Part shown: positions 46,089 to 58,653 of the stretch, in pieces
Layout: each line of letters begins with the position of its first letter
Numbering within the stretch: the stretch's first letter is position 1
Assembly (NCBI RefSeq): GCF_030445035.2
Contig: NC_092216.1
Location: 10,851,405-10,915,404 of the forward strand
Reading direction: 5' to 3'
Origin: Dasypus novemcinctus
Taxonomy: Eukaryota; Chordata; Mammalia; Cingulata; Dasypodidae
DNA length: 64,000 bases
Translations under genes and position numbers: made by a program
Notes under the pieces: model-generated
What the model saw: only the letters and a program-made list of their open reading frames with translations
The model's database searches: none
What the model was told of the DNA's origin: nothing

Positions 46089-49060
46089 CTGAAAAAATAT
46101 AAGCTATCAGTCATTCAAAGTCTGTCACATAGAAGTGATTTGGTAATAAATATTTTGCTTTCAAGACAAAAAAGGATAAGTATAATGGTATATTAATTTG
46201 GAAACAGCTCTAGAAAATAGGGCTCAATTTGATGACTGCCTGCTGGATAATTTTATTTTTAGTTTAAAAATAAACTCACAGACACATAAAACTAGAATTC
46301 CAGGGTCTCAATAGTTTTCACAATAATAATATTTCACAATAATGTTTTCAATTGGTCAATTTCAAATATTTAATAAGCTACTCTTATACCCATGGGACAC
46401 TGAGTCCACATTACCAAATACATAAATGATGTTCTGCACCAATTCTTCTTATCATTAATTATTTTTTAATGAACATCTAGTACTTAACTACCAACTCCCC
46501 CTGTGCACAACATTGAACTGGAAGTAAAAGTTTGGTATCACCAATAAAATTGTTGATATATGTTGACAGAGGTGAGCACTAAGACTGCAAACACTGATTC
46601 TTATTGGCACCAAACAGTTATTAAATGCATGAAGATTATGTTTAAGAAAAATAGTAATGGGACTGTCAAAAATTAGAGAGTACCATATCCTCTTCTAAAA
46701 GATTCCAGAGGCCAGCATTGTCAATTTTTCCCCCCTAAAAAGTCAGAAATCTGTACTTTCATATGAAGTTTCTGATTTTTACACATTGAAAATTAATTAA
46801 TTTATTTTAAAAAAGGGGATAGGCAAGCCAAACTTCATCTGTTAATCTTGGATTTGTCATTTAGTGAAATTAATTGATAGTGTCTGGGGTAGCTTCTTCC
46901 TGTGATTATTCCAACTAATCCATGGTTGTTCTCTCCCTGGCAAGAGTAACTGCATGCCTGACATATAGATTTTCCAATAAATCTTTAATATTTAATTTCC
47001 ATGTGAGAACTAAAATTTGGTGCTTTTCTGTTGACCTTTAACTTATAAAGTTTTAGATTAAAAAAAATGGTTTTACACCAACACACAAATGTCAATTTGC
47101 TTAACCTGTTTCTATGACTCAATTCTCAACCTATAAAATGGTGAACTCACTGGTAATTTCTCTGTCAGTGCACATCCATCTATTATGAGGTCAATCCAAT
47201 TCTACACTGGAAGGTACATTCAAGACTAGAACCGGTGACACAGAAGGCATTATGTGTTCAATTTAACTCTCAAAAATTAGGATTAGCCTTTACACATTAT
47301 GAGTCTGGAAGATAAATTTTAAAATTTCATAATTTCACTACTGAGAGAATCTGTTTATTATGAACAGACCTAAATTAGGTCTTAAGATAGTCACATAAAT
47401 TGTCTAGTTTTTAAAACATGTCCAACAGTATAGATGATTTGGAGTAAGGCTGAGCAGAAGAGACTTCTTCAATCTAAAGTTCTTACCTTATCTTACTGAA
47501 TATATAAATATAGCTGACCTTCTTTACAAGTACGTCTATGAATTCTCAGTTTTGTATTAGACTTTATGCCAGCATTACCTAGCAATAAATACATTAAAAA
47601 TTGCATACACATGTAAATATAAATATGTATATTTCAATATACTAAAGAAGACTTGATTTATAACTTGGTATTGAGAAAAAACTGTTATTTTAAAAATACA
47701 GAGAAAAGCTAAGCAATCTAAATTTATAAAATATAGAGATAGAGGTTCTGCAGTTTTATTATCAACCAAAATTAGGTAAGAAAAATCTCACTTCTGTAAG
47801 ACAGTATAACATTCCTATTGTCACACAGTTAAGGGCATATAACATTTTCTTCTTTAGATATGATAAAGGTTGTACAAGCAGATTACCTGAGTTTTGACTC
47901 AATGCTTCAAATTGGGAATCAATCTCCTCTCTTAATATTCACTCTCATCGCCCCTAAAATAGTAATTCAAGGGCAAGATTCAATGAATATACTTTCCTTA
48001 CTAAAGACAAAGCTTTTAGGATGAAAGAAAAGAATTTTGCTCTATGAATACATAAAATAGCATGCTCCTAAAATAAGAGAGAGACTAAAACTACTTCCTG
48101 GGACAAGAATGTCCCACAAGAGCCATACTAGTTCTGGGCCTTATTGTACATTTCTGTTTAAATCACTAAGTGACATTAAATCACCTAGTGGTATATGGAC
48201 AATTTAACAATCCTAAAACTGATGTTGAATATGAATGTGGGAAAATTTTTTATCTGTCCTGTTCCAGAATGACACCAAAGGGCTATTACAGCTACCAAGA
48301 ATCCCAAATGCCACCCATTGTCCCTTTGGGGGTTTCCTGGAAAGTGCTGATTTACCACTACAAGGCTACTAAATGTCTATGCATGTTTGGGACAAGCTCC
48401 TCAAGCAGAAGTGGAATTAAACCACACTTGGATATGTTGGTGTTCATACTGAATAGTTTAACATCTGTGCTAATGTTTAAAACAAAAAAAATAAAAAATT
48501 AGAAGACAAAGGCATATACTAACAATTTTTAAGAAAATATAGTCATTTCATAATCCACAGAACATGTTAATGAGAAGTTGTTCTGCTTAATTACTATCTT
48601 AATTAACACCCTATTAAAATTTAATACTAAGCAAGGAAGAGTTCAAGTATGTAAAAGAGAACAGAAATTTTTGGTTGTGACAGTGTATCAGAAATTCAAA
48701 GGTCAGGTCTTTTCAAGGTTGCTCTCCTGTTCTGCAGTACTATTTCATCACAAAGTTTTAGTGATTTTTACTAAATTCCATTCAAAGTTTAAAATGGATT
48801 TCTTTTGAATTTCTTTTGGATTTTCCTGCAGTCTACTCTTCCAAACTTATCTGCTTCTTTTCCCACAGAAACCCCATGAAAGCTTTGGGTCAACAATAAA
48901 TTAATACAAAATGCTATATTCTTATATTTAATCTATTTGGTGTTAGCTATCAGTATTTTATCTCTTCTTATACAAGTTTATTTAAAGCCTATTACTTATC
49001 CATTTTCTCTATAACTATTGGTGTCCAAAGCATTACATTATATTGAGGAGATATACATAC
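46089..49060. other. Intronic sequence of the MBTPS2 relic, nothing else recognised
   Basis: AT-rich, no clear repeat and no exon-like segment. A 110-codon frame at 48170-48502 (plus) has no recognisable domain and is taken as chance. The same holds for the intron at 49222-50218 and the flank at 50337-50810. Confidence 0.55.
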
Positions 49061-49221
49061 CTCTAACTGGGAAGCTTAATTGCTGTAAACTTGGTGCACT
49101 TATATAGTAACCAATTTGGGGCTTATTCATTCCAATCTTGTACAGGAGTAACAGGATAATCCTGCAGATGCGTAACAAGGTCTCCCATAAAAAGTGCTCT
49201 GGAACCACTGCTAAGTGAGTC
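49061..49221 (-). pseudogene. MBTPS2: MBTPS2 relic, exon B
   Basis: The acceptor is TTTTTGTCAAG ahead of GACTCAC, and the donor is AGAG|GTATGT. It reads [20 protein letters not shown] and on to DWNE, then meets TAA (49123-49125). The text resumes in another frame as PQIGYYISAPSLQQLSFPVR. About 20 bases between the two parts are missing relative to the family, which causes the frameshift. This is the PDZ-like region of S2P. The exon is 161 bp against about 181 expected. Confidence 0.92.
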
Positions 49222-50218
49222 CTTGACAAAAAGGACAAAACCAAATCAGATATGTGAATACAGGTTATGGTTAACCTAAGCACAATTAAAGAATCACAGT
49301 TAAGTAGAATATTTTTTAAAAGTGCAGGATATATCCAGGTATAATGGTTTTGAATGCAAAACAAAGTATTAGATATACTAAGACTGAATTTTTGGCTCCT
49401 AAAAAAATATTCATTTGATGTTTGATAACATTAAAATGATAAATTTTTCCCAATCTGCTAATTAAAATTTTTTTTGTGAAAGTAGTCATCAGAATGCCTT
49501 TATTTTCCTACTTCCTCAATAAGTAAAACTCGAGACAGATTTTTATATATATAGGTGGTTCCAAATACATAGACAGTACTGTCAGAAAATCAAGGTTTTT
49601 ATTCAGATATTAGGGATTTTTAAGTTAACAAAGATTATTTACAAATATTACTAAGATTATCTAAATGTAGTTGTTAAATGTGTCATTATCTTTAAGCCTT
49701 CACGCTATCAACAAAATGAATCATGCAAGCCAAATGCTCATGAGGTAAGATTCCTTTCCCTAATATCCGAATAAAAGCCTTTATCATAGCAGATTAATGT
49801 TTAAGAGAGTGAAATACCCAATGAAGACATGAACTAATTCCTACTAAATGTTCTGGCTGTATAGCCTAGGTTTCATCTTTCTTACTACTTAAGAGTAAAC
49901 ATATTTGATTCAAAATTAGGAGATAAAAGCATAAAGGGTACCAATAAATGAAACATTTTAACAATATACTATATTTAGATAGTCTTGGTAATATTTGTAG
50001 GTAACTTAAAAATTATTTTTAACTTAAAAATTATTTTTATTGTATATTTTAAAAAGGCAATGTGTTTTATTCTATTTACCAGACTTGAAAGGATTATTGT
50101 TATTTATTCAGAAGAAATTTAGCTTTTTATTCAGGAAAACTTGAATAAAAATTCTTGCCATTCTATGCTATGTTATGTTGCAAAATCTGATGGAGTGCTC
50201 CAAGAATCCATTGTTTAC

Positions 50219-50336
50219 CTCAAAGACTTCTGTGATAAGCACCCCTACTCCAGGACAGTACCATGGCAAAAGAGTTAATGAAGAAGAACAAGAACCAAGA
50301 TACCCAGGAGTGCAAGGATGAAATTATTTCAGATGC
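50219..50336 (-). pseudogene. MBTPS2: MBTPS2 relic, exon A
   Basis: The acceptor has a strong pyrimidine tract (minus strand TTTTTTCTCTTTTCAG ending at 50337). The donor is GAG|GTAAAC after 50219. In the phase matching the family the exon reads I-stop-N-N-FILALLGILVLVLLH, which corresponds to the 'IWHNFVLALLGIL' membrane segment. The expected tryptophan codon is TGA (50329-50331). By my memory of the family length, one base is missing later, since the frame shifts before the ITEV-like end. It also encodes part of a hydrophobic membrane helix. Confidence 0.88.
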
Positions 50337-50810
50337 CTGAAAAGAGAAAAAAATGAAAAAGCTTAACTAGGAGCAGAGATGACACAGGTATTTGGATTTC
50401 ACAAACTTGGTTATTCCTATAAATTAGTGATGTGACCAAAAGAAGATATAAAGCAGATAGATCTACTGAACACTACAACACAATATTCAGGTTAGAGGGC
50501 TCCTTCATTCAAATTCTGAAAAATCTAAAAATATTAGCATTTACTGCTACATTTGACTAATGTGATTTAGCACAAGTAAAAGTCACATCTATGTACTAAA
50601 CAACTAATTTGAGAAAAAATATATATCATTTTAACAAACTTATGATCTTTAAAATGAACTGGGGAAGCCAAAATGGCACTTGGAAAAATAGGTTGCCTTC
50701 ATCGCAAATGTTAAATTATTATAGAGCAAAGTATTGTGGAACAAAGTATATGTCCTACATTGTGACAGCAGTATACAGGAAACAATATTCTTTTTAAAAA
50801 TTTTTTTAAT

Positions 50811-51360
50811 ATAAAAAACTCATCATGTTGAATGAAATAAGTCAGTTACAAAAGGACAAATACTGTATAACCTCACTACATGAAGTAACAGAATAAGCAA
50901 AGTCATAGATTCAGAATCTAGAATATAGGTTACCAGTAACTGAATAGGGGTAATGAATAGGGAGTTAGTTCTCAAATGTACAAAGTTTCTATTTGTGTTG
51001 ATTGTAAAGTTTGATAATGCATGGTGGTGATGCACAACATTGTGAACATCACTAATCCTGAATTATATACTTGAATGTGGTTAAGAGGAAATTTTAGGTT
51101 TAATATATACTACTACAATAAAAATTAAAAGAAAAAAAATAGAACTGTATAACACAAAGAACACTATTGGAAGCAATAGTGTTTACACTTTAATAATTGT
51201 AATAGTACAATGATTAGAATGTTATTTCATGGATTGTATAAAGCCTAACAGTGTATAAATAACAGGGTTAAATGAGATATCTGTATTTTATGCATGATTT
51301 TTTTCTGTAAATCTAGAGCTTTTCTCATTGAAAAAGAATAAAAAGAAAATTATCTTGCAA
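50811..51360 (+). repeat. Old L1 3' end, plus strand
   Basis: Begins 'CTCATCATGTTGAATGAAAT' (end of ORF2) and continues through 'AATACTGTATAACCTCACTA' near 50859 and 'GCATGATTTTTTTCTGTAAA' near 51291 to an A-rich end. It may comprise two tails, since an A-rich stretch lies at 51115-51140. It is inside or beyond the upstream side of the MBTPS2 relic. Confidence 0.75.
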
Positions 51361-51639
51361 TTGATAAAAACTTAAATGAGTGAATATTTTAAAACTCACA
51401 TAAGGTGATTAAGTTCATGTGGAAAAAATTTAAGAAAAAATATGTATAGGAAGAATACAAACACCACTATTTCTAATGTCACTGGCTTACAAAAAGCCAA
51501 TAAGTATTTAGGAATATAATCTACCTATCAGTTCTTCATAAAGCTCCAACTTTTTAAACAAACTTTAGGTTAATTTTAACCACTTTGAAATAGTATATTG
51601 CAAACAATTTTGCATATCATTAATTACTCTTCTGTATTA

Positions 51640-52680
51640 CATATGATTGTAATCATCCACAGAACAATCCTTCAGCATTGTTCAATTTGTGTTGATTCCA
51701 AGTTTTGATACATAATTGTCATTGAACATCAGTTTGATTTGTTTGTGATAAATTTTACTAAGTGGAAAAGATGCAAGAAAAGAAAGCATACTTGCCATCT
51801 AGAAAGGCTATAAATATTGACAATCTTACCAGGGGATATGGAGGTGCCCATTTCCCTCAAACTCTGGTGACATTGGGTAATATCATTAAAACCAAAATTG
51901 CTACAACAAAAAAAGTATCAAATCTGCCAATATGATAGGTCAATAAAGTAATTTCATTGATTCCCAAAGAGTGTGATCATTTTTAAAGGTGTAAATTTTT
52001 TACGAGATTAATCATCTTTACTTACTTTTAAAGGGATTTATTGTCAATTATTTCTTTGTTATATAGTCTGTCTTTCAGTTTACTTATGTTTAAAATGTGA
52101 CATTTTAAAGTACCTAAAATTTTTGAAATAATTTTTATGATCATCTCTCTCAATCTTTAACATTACATATTATATCTTTGTAATTGCTAATGGTAAAAAT
52201 TTTCCCATTCCTGAGATTATATAACTATTTACTTTGAGGAGGGTAATCTTAATTACTGTTAGCAACCAGGTTTTAGTATCTACTAAACAGATAGGGTGTG
52301 TTTTTCAGCTTAATTATTATTGTTATTTTATTATTTTATTTTTTCTGATGAGTAATAGTAATCATTACATACAAAACACTATGCAGTGTAACTAAAATGG
52401 TCAAAATAACTAGGAATGACTCCACAGTTTTACAACATTTCCAATATGGGATGACATAAATCTCCATTTATGCAAATCTTTTACATCTTTCACTAAAGAT
52501 TTGTATTTTCTCATATATTCTATATATTTCTTGCAAAATGTTCATTTCTGAGTTTCCAACTGCATTCTGAATGTGATCTTTTTTCCCCTCAACACTTTTT
52601 CTCAGATACATAGAAAAACTACCACTCATTTTTATATACTTAATAATCAACTCCAAAATTGAACTTTCCATTTAGGATTC
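51640..52680 (-). repeat. Old L1 ORF2 pieces, minus strand
   Basis: Antisense ORF2 text: 'GTTGATTCCAAGTTTTGATA' near 51694, 'GAGGTGCCCATTTCCCTCAA' near 51841, 'CAATATGATAGGTCAATAAA' near 51927, and 52440-52680, which resembles mid ORF2. Very diverged. Confidence 0.55.
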
Positions 52681-52689
52681 CTTAATCTT

Positions 52690-53010
52690 AAGGTGTAGAA
52701 GGGAAAACGATGAGGTAAGAAGCTATAGGAATAGATCAAACTACCCAACCCTACTAAACTGGCAAGAACTATCTGAATCAACTATTGTGGAACTCTGGAA
52801 TCTGTGGAACATTTTCAGCATCCAGGAAAAAGCTGCATAACAAGACTACCAAATTTCACCTTCCATGAAGGGTTACCATCCCATATTCCCTAATCACATG
52901 GCAGGAAGATGTGAGGACTGCAGCCCACGTTTCTGCACACTTTGCCAGATCCAGTGTAGGCAAAAACAACTTACTTTTCCAAAGAAGGGGCAGGGAGGGG
53001 AGATTTGATT
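52690..53010. other. Unassigned segment between L1 pieces
   Basis: About 320 bp of mixed composition with no reading frame and no repeat that I can name. It may be part of an old L1 5' UTR, because it precedes ORF1-like text on the plus strand once the 3' UTR insertion at 53011-53620 is removed. Confidence 0.35.
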
Positions 53011-53620
53011 GCTACTTTTTTGTTGTTCTCATTCTTCATATTGTCTTTATTGTTTTTTCCTCTTTAATTTTTTTCTTTTCTTATTTTTTTAAAGATACAT
53101 AAATCATACAAAATGTTACATTATAAAATATAAGAGGTTCCCATATACCCCATTCCCCACACCCCCCCCCACTCCTCCCACATCAACCACCTCTTTTGTC
53201 AGTTTGGCACACTCACTGCATTTGATGAATATATTTTGGAGCACTGCTACACAGCATGGATTATAGTTTACATTGTAGATTACACTCTCCCCCAGTCCAT
53301 TCAGTGTGTTATGGCAGGATATATAATGTCCAACATCTGTCCCTGCAATATCATTTAGGACAACTCCAAGTCCCGAAAATGCCCCCACATCACATTTCCT
53401 CCTCCATTTCTCTGCCTTCAGCAACTACCATGGCCACTGTCTCCCCATCAATGGTAGAGTTTCTTCCATTAACAGTTGCAATAGTTCTATAGTAGAATAC
53501 CAATAAGGCCACTATAATCCATATTTTATTCCTCCATTCTGCAGACCCTAGAATGGTGATGTCCACTCCACCTCTAAATCAAGAGGGGACTTAGATTGCT
53601 TGGGGACAGCAAGGATGGGC
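53011..53620 (-). repeat. L1 distal 3' UTR with T-rich start, minus strand
   Basis: The T-rich run at 53011-53090 is the A-tail read backwards. Then comes the extreme 3' end (AAGATACATAAATCATACAA) and about 500 bp collinear with the distal 3' UTR of L1-A, including the G-rich tract (here CACCCCCCCCCACTCC near 53160). It is 5'-truncated within the 3' UTR. It is therefore an independent short L1 insertion. Confidence 0.8.
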
Positions 53621-53639
53621 AGTCATTATTTCAACCTTC

Positions 53640-56565
53640 AAAGTCAGAAGTGGCAGATGACTCTGAGATATACAGAGCACATCCTTTTTATTTTCATTCC
53701 TTTCTCTGTTAGGGGGCAAAAACAGTTTGGAAAAGTTACATATGGAAGGTATCCAACCCTCAATAAGCAATCTCAGTAGAGTGGGAGAATTAGATTTCCA
53801 AATACAAAAACAAAATACTCTATTACCAGTACTCAACCAAAAATTACAAAACACAAAAAGAAGCAGAAAAGTATGGTTCATTTTCTGGAAACAAAAGAAT
53901 TTGATGGAAATTATATCTGAACAACCTCAAATATTGGAACATTGAATTGATGCCATTGAATTAACTATCTTAAATATATTTAATGATCATAGAAAAGGTA
54001 CTAAAGGAAATTGGGCAAATGGAGTCTGAACAAAATAGAATTATATAAAGAAAGCAGAAAGAAACTGAAGCTGAAAAATGTAAATGAAATGAAAAATTCA
54101 CCATAGGGTTTTAAAAAGGAAATGTGAACAGGTGAAAAAAAATCAGAGAATCTGAAACTAGACAATTGAAATTAGGCAATCCACGCAGAAAAGAGCAAGT
54201 TGCAAAAAAGTATTTGAAGAAATAATGGCTGAGAACTTCACAAATCTGATAAACATGAATTTACACATTCAAGAAACTCACTGAACTCTAAGCAAAATTA
54301 ATTCAAAAGGTTTAATTCACTGAGACTCATTGTGAAATTGTCAAACCAAAGAGAATTTTGAAACAAGCAAGAAAGAAGCAACTAGTAATGTAGAAGGGAT
54401 CCTCAATAAGATTAACAGATGATTTCTCATGGAAACAACTAGGTAAAAAACACAATGGGATGACACATAATCCATAAAAAAATTAAAAATAAACCTATCA
54501 GCCAAGAATTCTGTCTTTCAAAATTATCCTCCAAGAATAAAGGAGAAATTAAGAGATTTACAGATAAAGAGACTTATAGATAAAACCTAAAGGAGTTAAT
54601 TACCAGAAGACATGCTTTACAAGAAATGCTAAAAGTAATCTTTCAGACTAAAATAGAAACAAAACAAAAAATAAGACAGTTACTAAATGTCGTAAGAATA
54701 TATAAAGAACAATGGCATAGGTAACTATATAGGTAAATATAAAATCCTATGTTGCTATACTTTTGGTTTATTACTGTTCCCCATATATAATTAAAAAGCA
54801 AATACATAAAATATTTAAAATAAATGTTAATGTCCATACAATATAAAAAACATGCAACTGTAATCTGAAACAATAACACTTAAAAGGAAGAGGGACAGAG
54901 ATGTACAGTAACAGTATTTTGATACTACTGAAACTAAATTTGGCATTATTAAATCTAGGTTGTTATTAGTTTAAAATATGAATTGATATTACAGAGGTAG
55001 GCCACTAATAAGACAGTTAAAAATACAAAAGATGGAAGAATAAGGGAATCAAAATGGTTCAATACAAAATGTCAATTAAATACAAAAAAGACAGTATTGG
55101 AGGAACAAACGGGGAAAAAAAAGTCCATGGAACATAGGAAACAGACAGCTAAATGGTAAAAGTAAATGCTTCCTTAAGAGTAATTACCTTAAAAATAAAT
55201 TGATTACATGCTCCTATAAAAAGACTGAGACTGAGAGAAAGGATAAAAAAATGATCCACTTATATGCTGTCATGAGAGACTCTCTTTAGATACAGAGACA
55301 CAGAAAGTGTGAAAGTAACTGAATGTAAAAGATAACCATGTAATACTAACAAAAAGAGAAAAGACTGTTCTTTTTGATTCTTCAGAAAAATCAATAAAAC
55401 TGCCAAACCTTTAGCTAGACTGACCAAGAAAAAAAAAAGACACAAAAAAAAATCAGAAATCAAAAGAAGGATGTCTGTTCTTACCACTTCACTTCAAAAT
55501 TGTACTAAAAGTTCTGGTCAACAGGAATTAGGCAAGAAAAAGAAATAAAAGACATTCAAACAGGGAAGGAAGAGGTAACACTGAAAATCACTCTCAAACA
55601 GCATACTCCCCTATAGAAAATGCCAAAAAATCTACAATAAAGATATTGTACTAAATTAATTCATCAGTGTTGCAGGGAAGAAGACTGTTGTACCAAAATC
55701 AGTTGTGTTTTTGCCTACCAATAATGAACAAGCTGACAAAAAAAATTAAGAAAACAATTCTATTTAGCCACATCTAAAAGAATAAAATACCTAGGAACAA
55801 ATTTAGGAGATGGACTTGTACACTGAAAACTACAAAATATGGCTGGAAGAATTTGCACAGCACTAAATAAATGGAAAGACTGTGTTCATGGATCAGAGGA
55901 CAATACTGTAAAAATGCCAATTCTACCTCTATAGTGACCTAGAGATTAATTCCATCCCTTTCAAAATTCCAGTTGTCTTTTTTTTGTGTGTGTGTGCAGA
56001 CATGGAAAAGCTGATCCTCAAATTCATATGGAAATATAAGCGATTCTGAATGGTCAAAAACAACTTTGAAAAAAACAACAATGGTGGAGGACTCAATTTC
56101 TTGATTTCAAAATATATTAAAAAGCCACAATAATTAGACCAGTGTAGTACTGATATAAGGACAGACATTAGATTTATGGAATAGAATTGAGAGTCCAGAA
56201 ATACATGTAGTCTTCTAAAGCCAGTTGATTTCAGCAAGGGTCAAAGTCCATTCAGTGGAGAAAAGATAGGCTCTTCAATAAACAGTGCTGATAAATGTGG
56301 AAATTCATATTTAAAAAAATGCGTTTGGATCCCTACCTCTCACCATACATAAAAATTAAGTCAAAATAGATCATCGACCTAAATGTAAGAGTAAATACTA
56401 TAAAATTCTTGGGAATATATTCAGTATCTTGTATTACATGACAGATTCTTTTAAGTCTAAACCACAAACAACAGAAAACAAAATATTTAAATTGGAATTT
56501 AACAAAATTCAAAATTTTTGTGCAATGAAAGAAGCTATGAAGAAAGTGAAAAGGCAATCTAGAGT
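53640..56565 (+). repeat. Old L1, ORF1 to ORF2, plus strand, cut by L1-B
   Basis: ORF1-like text at 53720-54650 ('GAAATAATGGCTGAGAACTT' near 54219), inter-ORF text to about 55250, then ORF2: linker text at 55380-55440, reverse transcriptase pieces at 55480-56250, and text near 56270-56560 equivalent to the C-terminal domain. It breaks off at the L1-B 5' end. Dense stops. A TG-repeat lies at 55985-55996. Confidence 0.75.
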
Positions 56566-57254
56566 ATTAGGGTTGGGGCAAGATGGTGGCTGAGTGAACT
56601 TGCCTGGTAATGTCTCTGCAGGGGGCAGCTGGGCAGCGTTGAAGGCTCTTTGGGACAGCGCTGTTTCGGGGATTTTTGCTGGTTGGAAGGTGTCTGGACG
56701 GCGATTTGGTGGGAAGGTAACAGAGAGGATACGTCTATAATATATAAACGGAGGTCCCAGCTGGGCATGGAAAGTTCCCTCCTTGGGTGGGCGGAGCTGC
56801 GGTACCGGCGCTGCTGCAGCTTGGGGAGCCCCCGCAGCCAGGGTTGTTTTTTTTTTTCCTTTTTCTGGAGGCTCTGCGGTGCTGAGGAATTCACGGGTCC
56901 TGGGTGGGCTGGTGAGGGGTTGATGGGACAGGACTCCTTTGCAGATCGATTTGGGGAGACAGACAGTGTTTTGTTGTGAAGCGGGGGATGTTTTGGTTGC
57001 GGACAGGGGTGGTAGCGCTTCCACCTGGAGCCCCATCCCCACAGGTCCGGCTGCCGATCTGCAACGGAATTGGATTTTTGGCAATAAGGGGACACAATTG
57101 GGAGATTGTTGCAGAGTGCAGTGAGGGAGGGGGACATGTCTGGAAGCTGATTGGGGAATATTTTGTGAAGTTTGGGACTTCCGGTTTTGGAGTCTGTTTT
57201 TGGGGTTTCCAGCTGAAGCCTAGCCCACCCGGCAGGGCTTGGGATCTGGGTCAT
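56566..57254 (-). other. Antisense reading frame in L1-B 5' UTR (ORF0-like position)
   Basis: A 231-codon open frame on the minus strand (57254-56559), starting at ATG with MTQIPSPAGWARLQLE. It stays in the same frame as the L1-A antisense frame over more than 100 codons despite a length difference of about 8 codons near 56800-56870 (a multiple of three). Shared words include 'LHNKTLSVSPNRSAK' and 'HQIAVQT'. The two copies diverge in frame near the 5' end of the element. Confidence 0.45.
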
Positions 57255-58653
57255 TGAATTGGCTGCAGTGTAGAGGTGCCCTCAAGCCGCCACTGCGTGG
57301 GAGCACAGGGTGGGAGCTGTCCAAAGGCTGAAACCCTGAGGAGTAGGTGAATTGCAGGGTTCAGACATTAAATATAGAGTTTGCGGATCTGGCTTCCCCC
57401 ATGGGGCTGGCACCCAGCTACGGGGATCCCTGAGGGCTGTGTTGCACTGGAGGGCTCCTAAGCTTCCTGTTGACCAGATTTGAGGTTGCCAGGTCTGGGT
57501 CCCCTGGACTCTGGTGGTCCACACCCCAGACTCACACCTCTTGAGTCTTCAGTGTCTCAGACTTTCCACCCCTGAATCCATCACGCGCTGGGGTCTACCT
57601 GGGGTCCTTGAGTGCCCTGGACCTTAACGTTTGTGTTTTATCTTTATTATTCATATTGTTTTGTTTTTATTTTCATTTTATCTTATTTTTTACTTTTTGA
57701 TGCCCTGATTGCTAATATTGCATTACCCCCTAGTCTTTTCTCCCAGCGTGTCCCCCAAAGTCCTTTTTTTATACAGTTATTTAGAGGTTTTCTCATTGTT
57801 GTTTTAGATAGTGTTGCAATTGTGGCTCGTGTATACCTGTATCTCTCTTCCCCCTACCTGTTCCCCACCATTTGCCCACCCTCTATTTCTTTCTTCCTTT
57901 CTTCTTGTCTTTCTTTTTTTCTTTATTATTATTAGTTTTTCTTTTTCAGTTTTCTCTCTCCCTCTTGCCCCTCATTTTCCACTTATTTTATTTTAATTCA
58001 AGTATACAATAGCTGCTACAGGGAACACCTCACATTTGCTGGGTATTCCCATCCTCCACTGTCTCATTTCTGTGTGAGCTGATTTAGGCTACCTACACTA
58101 TCCCCCTTCCCCTGCATCTTGATATCCACTATCATCTACTGTCTCTCCATATTCCATTCCCCACCTCCCATTCTTTGATCCACGAAGTGTCTAACTCTTA
58201 ATTTCTAATACTTTGTTTTGTTTTCTGTCTGGTATCCACTCTTGAAACTATTACCTTTCTTTTCTTTTTCCCTCTCTCATGAAAACAATAGCTTTGTAGC
58301 TCATAACATATTCCTCCCATATTCAGTCATCTACCTCATAATAGGTACTCTACCTACAGCTATAACTCTACACAATCTACATGAATCTAACCTCCATCCT
58401 CCCAGATCTCATATTCTTGCTTTGTTAACATATATCACCAATACTACTCTACACTTTTTCCTTGCTTACACAATTGCCTTTCCCTGGCAGTAATACTTTC
58501 CTTTAAAGTGAACTTAACCAGCAACAAGAAATTAGAATAAGAAGAACAAAGTGACAAAAGAAGATATAACACTTACACAAAAATAACAGCTAATTAATCT
58601 CCAAGACTAGACAAAGAAGCTAAGGAATTGATTAAACCTGCCAAGATAAAAGG
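56566..58653 (+). promoter_or_regulatory. L1-B 5' UTR (internal promoter region)
   Basis: Collinear with the L1-A 5' UTR: a GC-rich first 700 bp, a pyrimidine-rich middle (57600-57970) and a purine-rich leader. Small indels separate the two, such as the extra T-run at 56847-56856. Promoter activity is inferred from the family. Confidence 0.8.

Larger units (their letters stand above)
31973..50336 (-). pseudogene. MBTPS2: Unprocessed MBTPS2 (site-2 protease) pseudogene, C-terminal half
   Basis: Six exon relics lie in order on the minus strand: 50219-50336, 49061-49221, 45980-46088, 35317-35491, 33609-33681 and 31973-32151. MBTPS2 encodes the Golgi membrane zinc protease that makes the second cut in SREBP and ATF6. 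Diagnostic text is [54 protein letters not shown] and DATLTSVI. Introns and splice sites are kept, so this is not a retrocopy. Stops, frameshifts and internal deletions in at least four exons make it a pseudogene. Upstream exons, including the one with the HEXXH zinc-binding motif, are not seen in the window. The parent gene is X-linked in placental mammals. Confidence 0.92.

Noticed and set aside
48170..48502. 110-codon plus-strand frame
   Set aside because: No recognisable domain, lies in an intron of the MBTPS2 relic, and has low-complexity AT-rich flanks with no support for coding.
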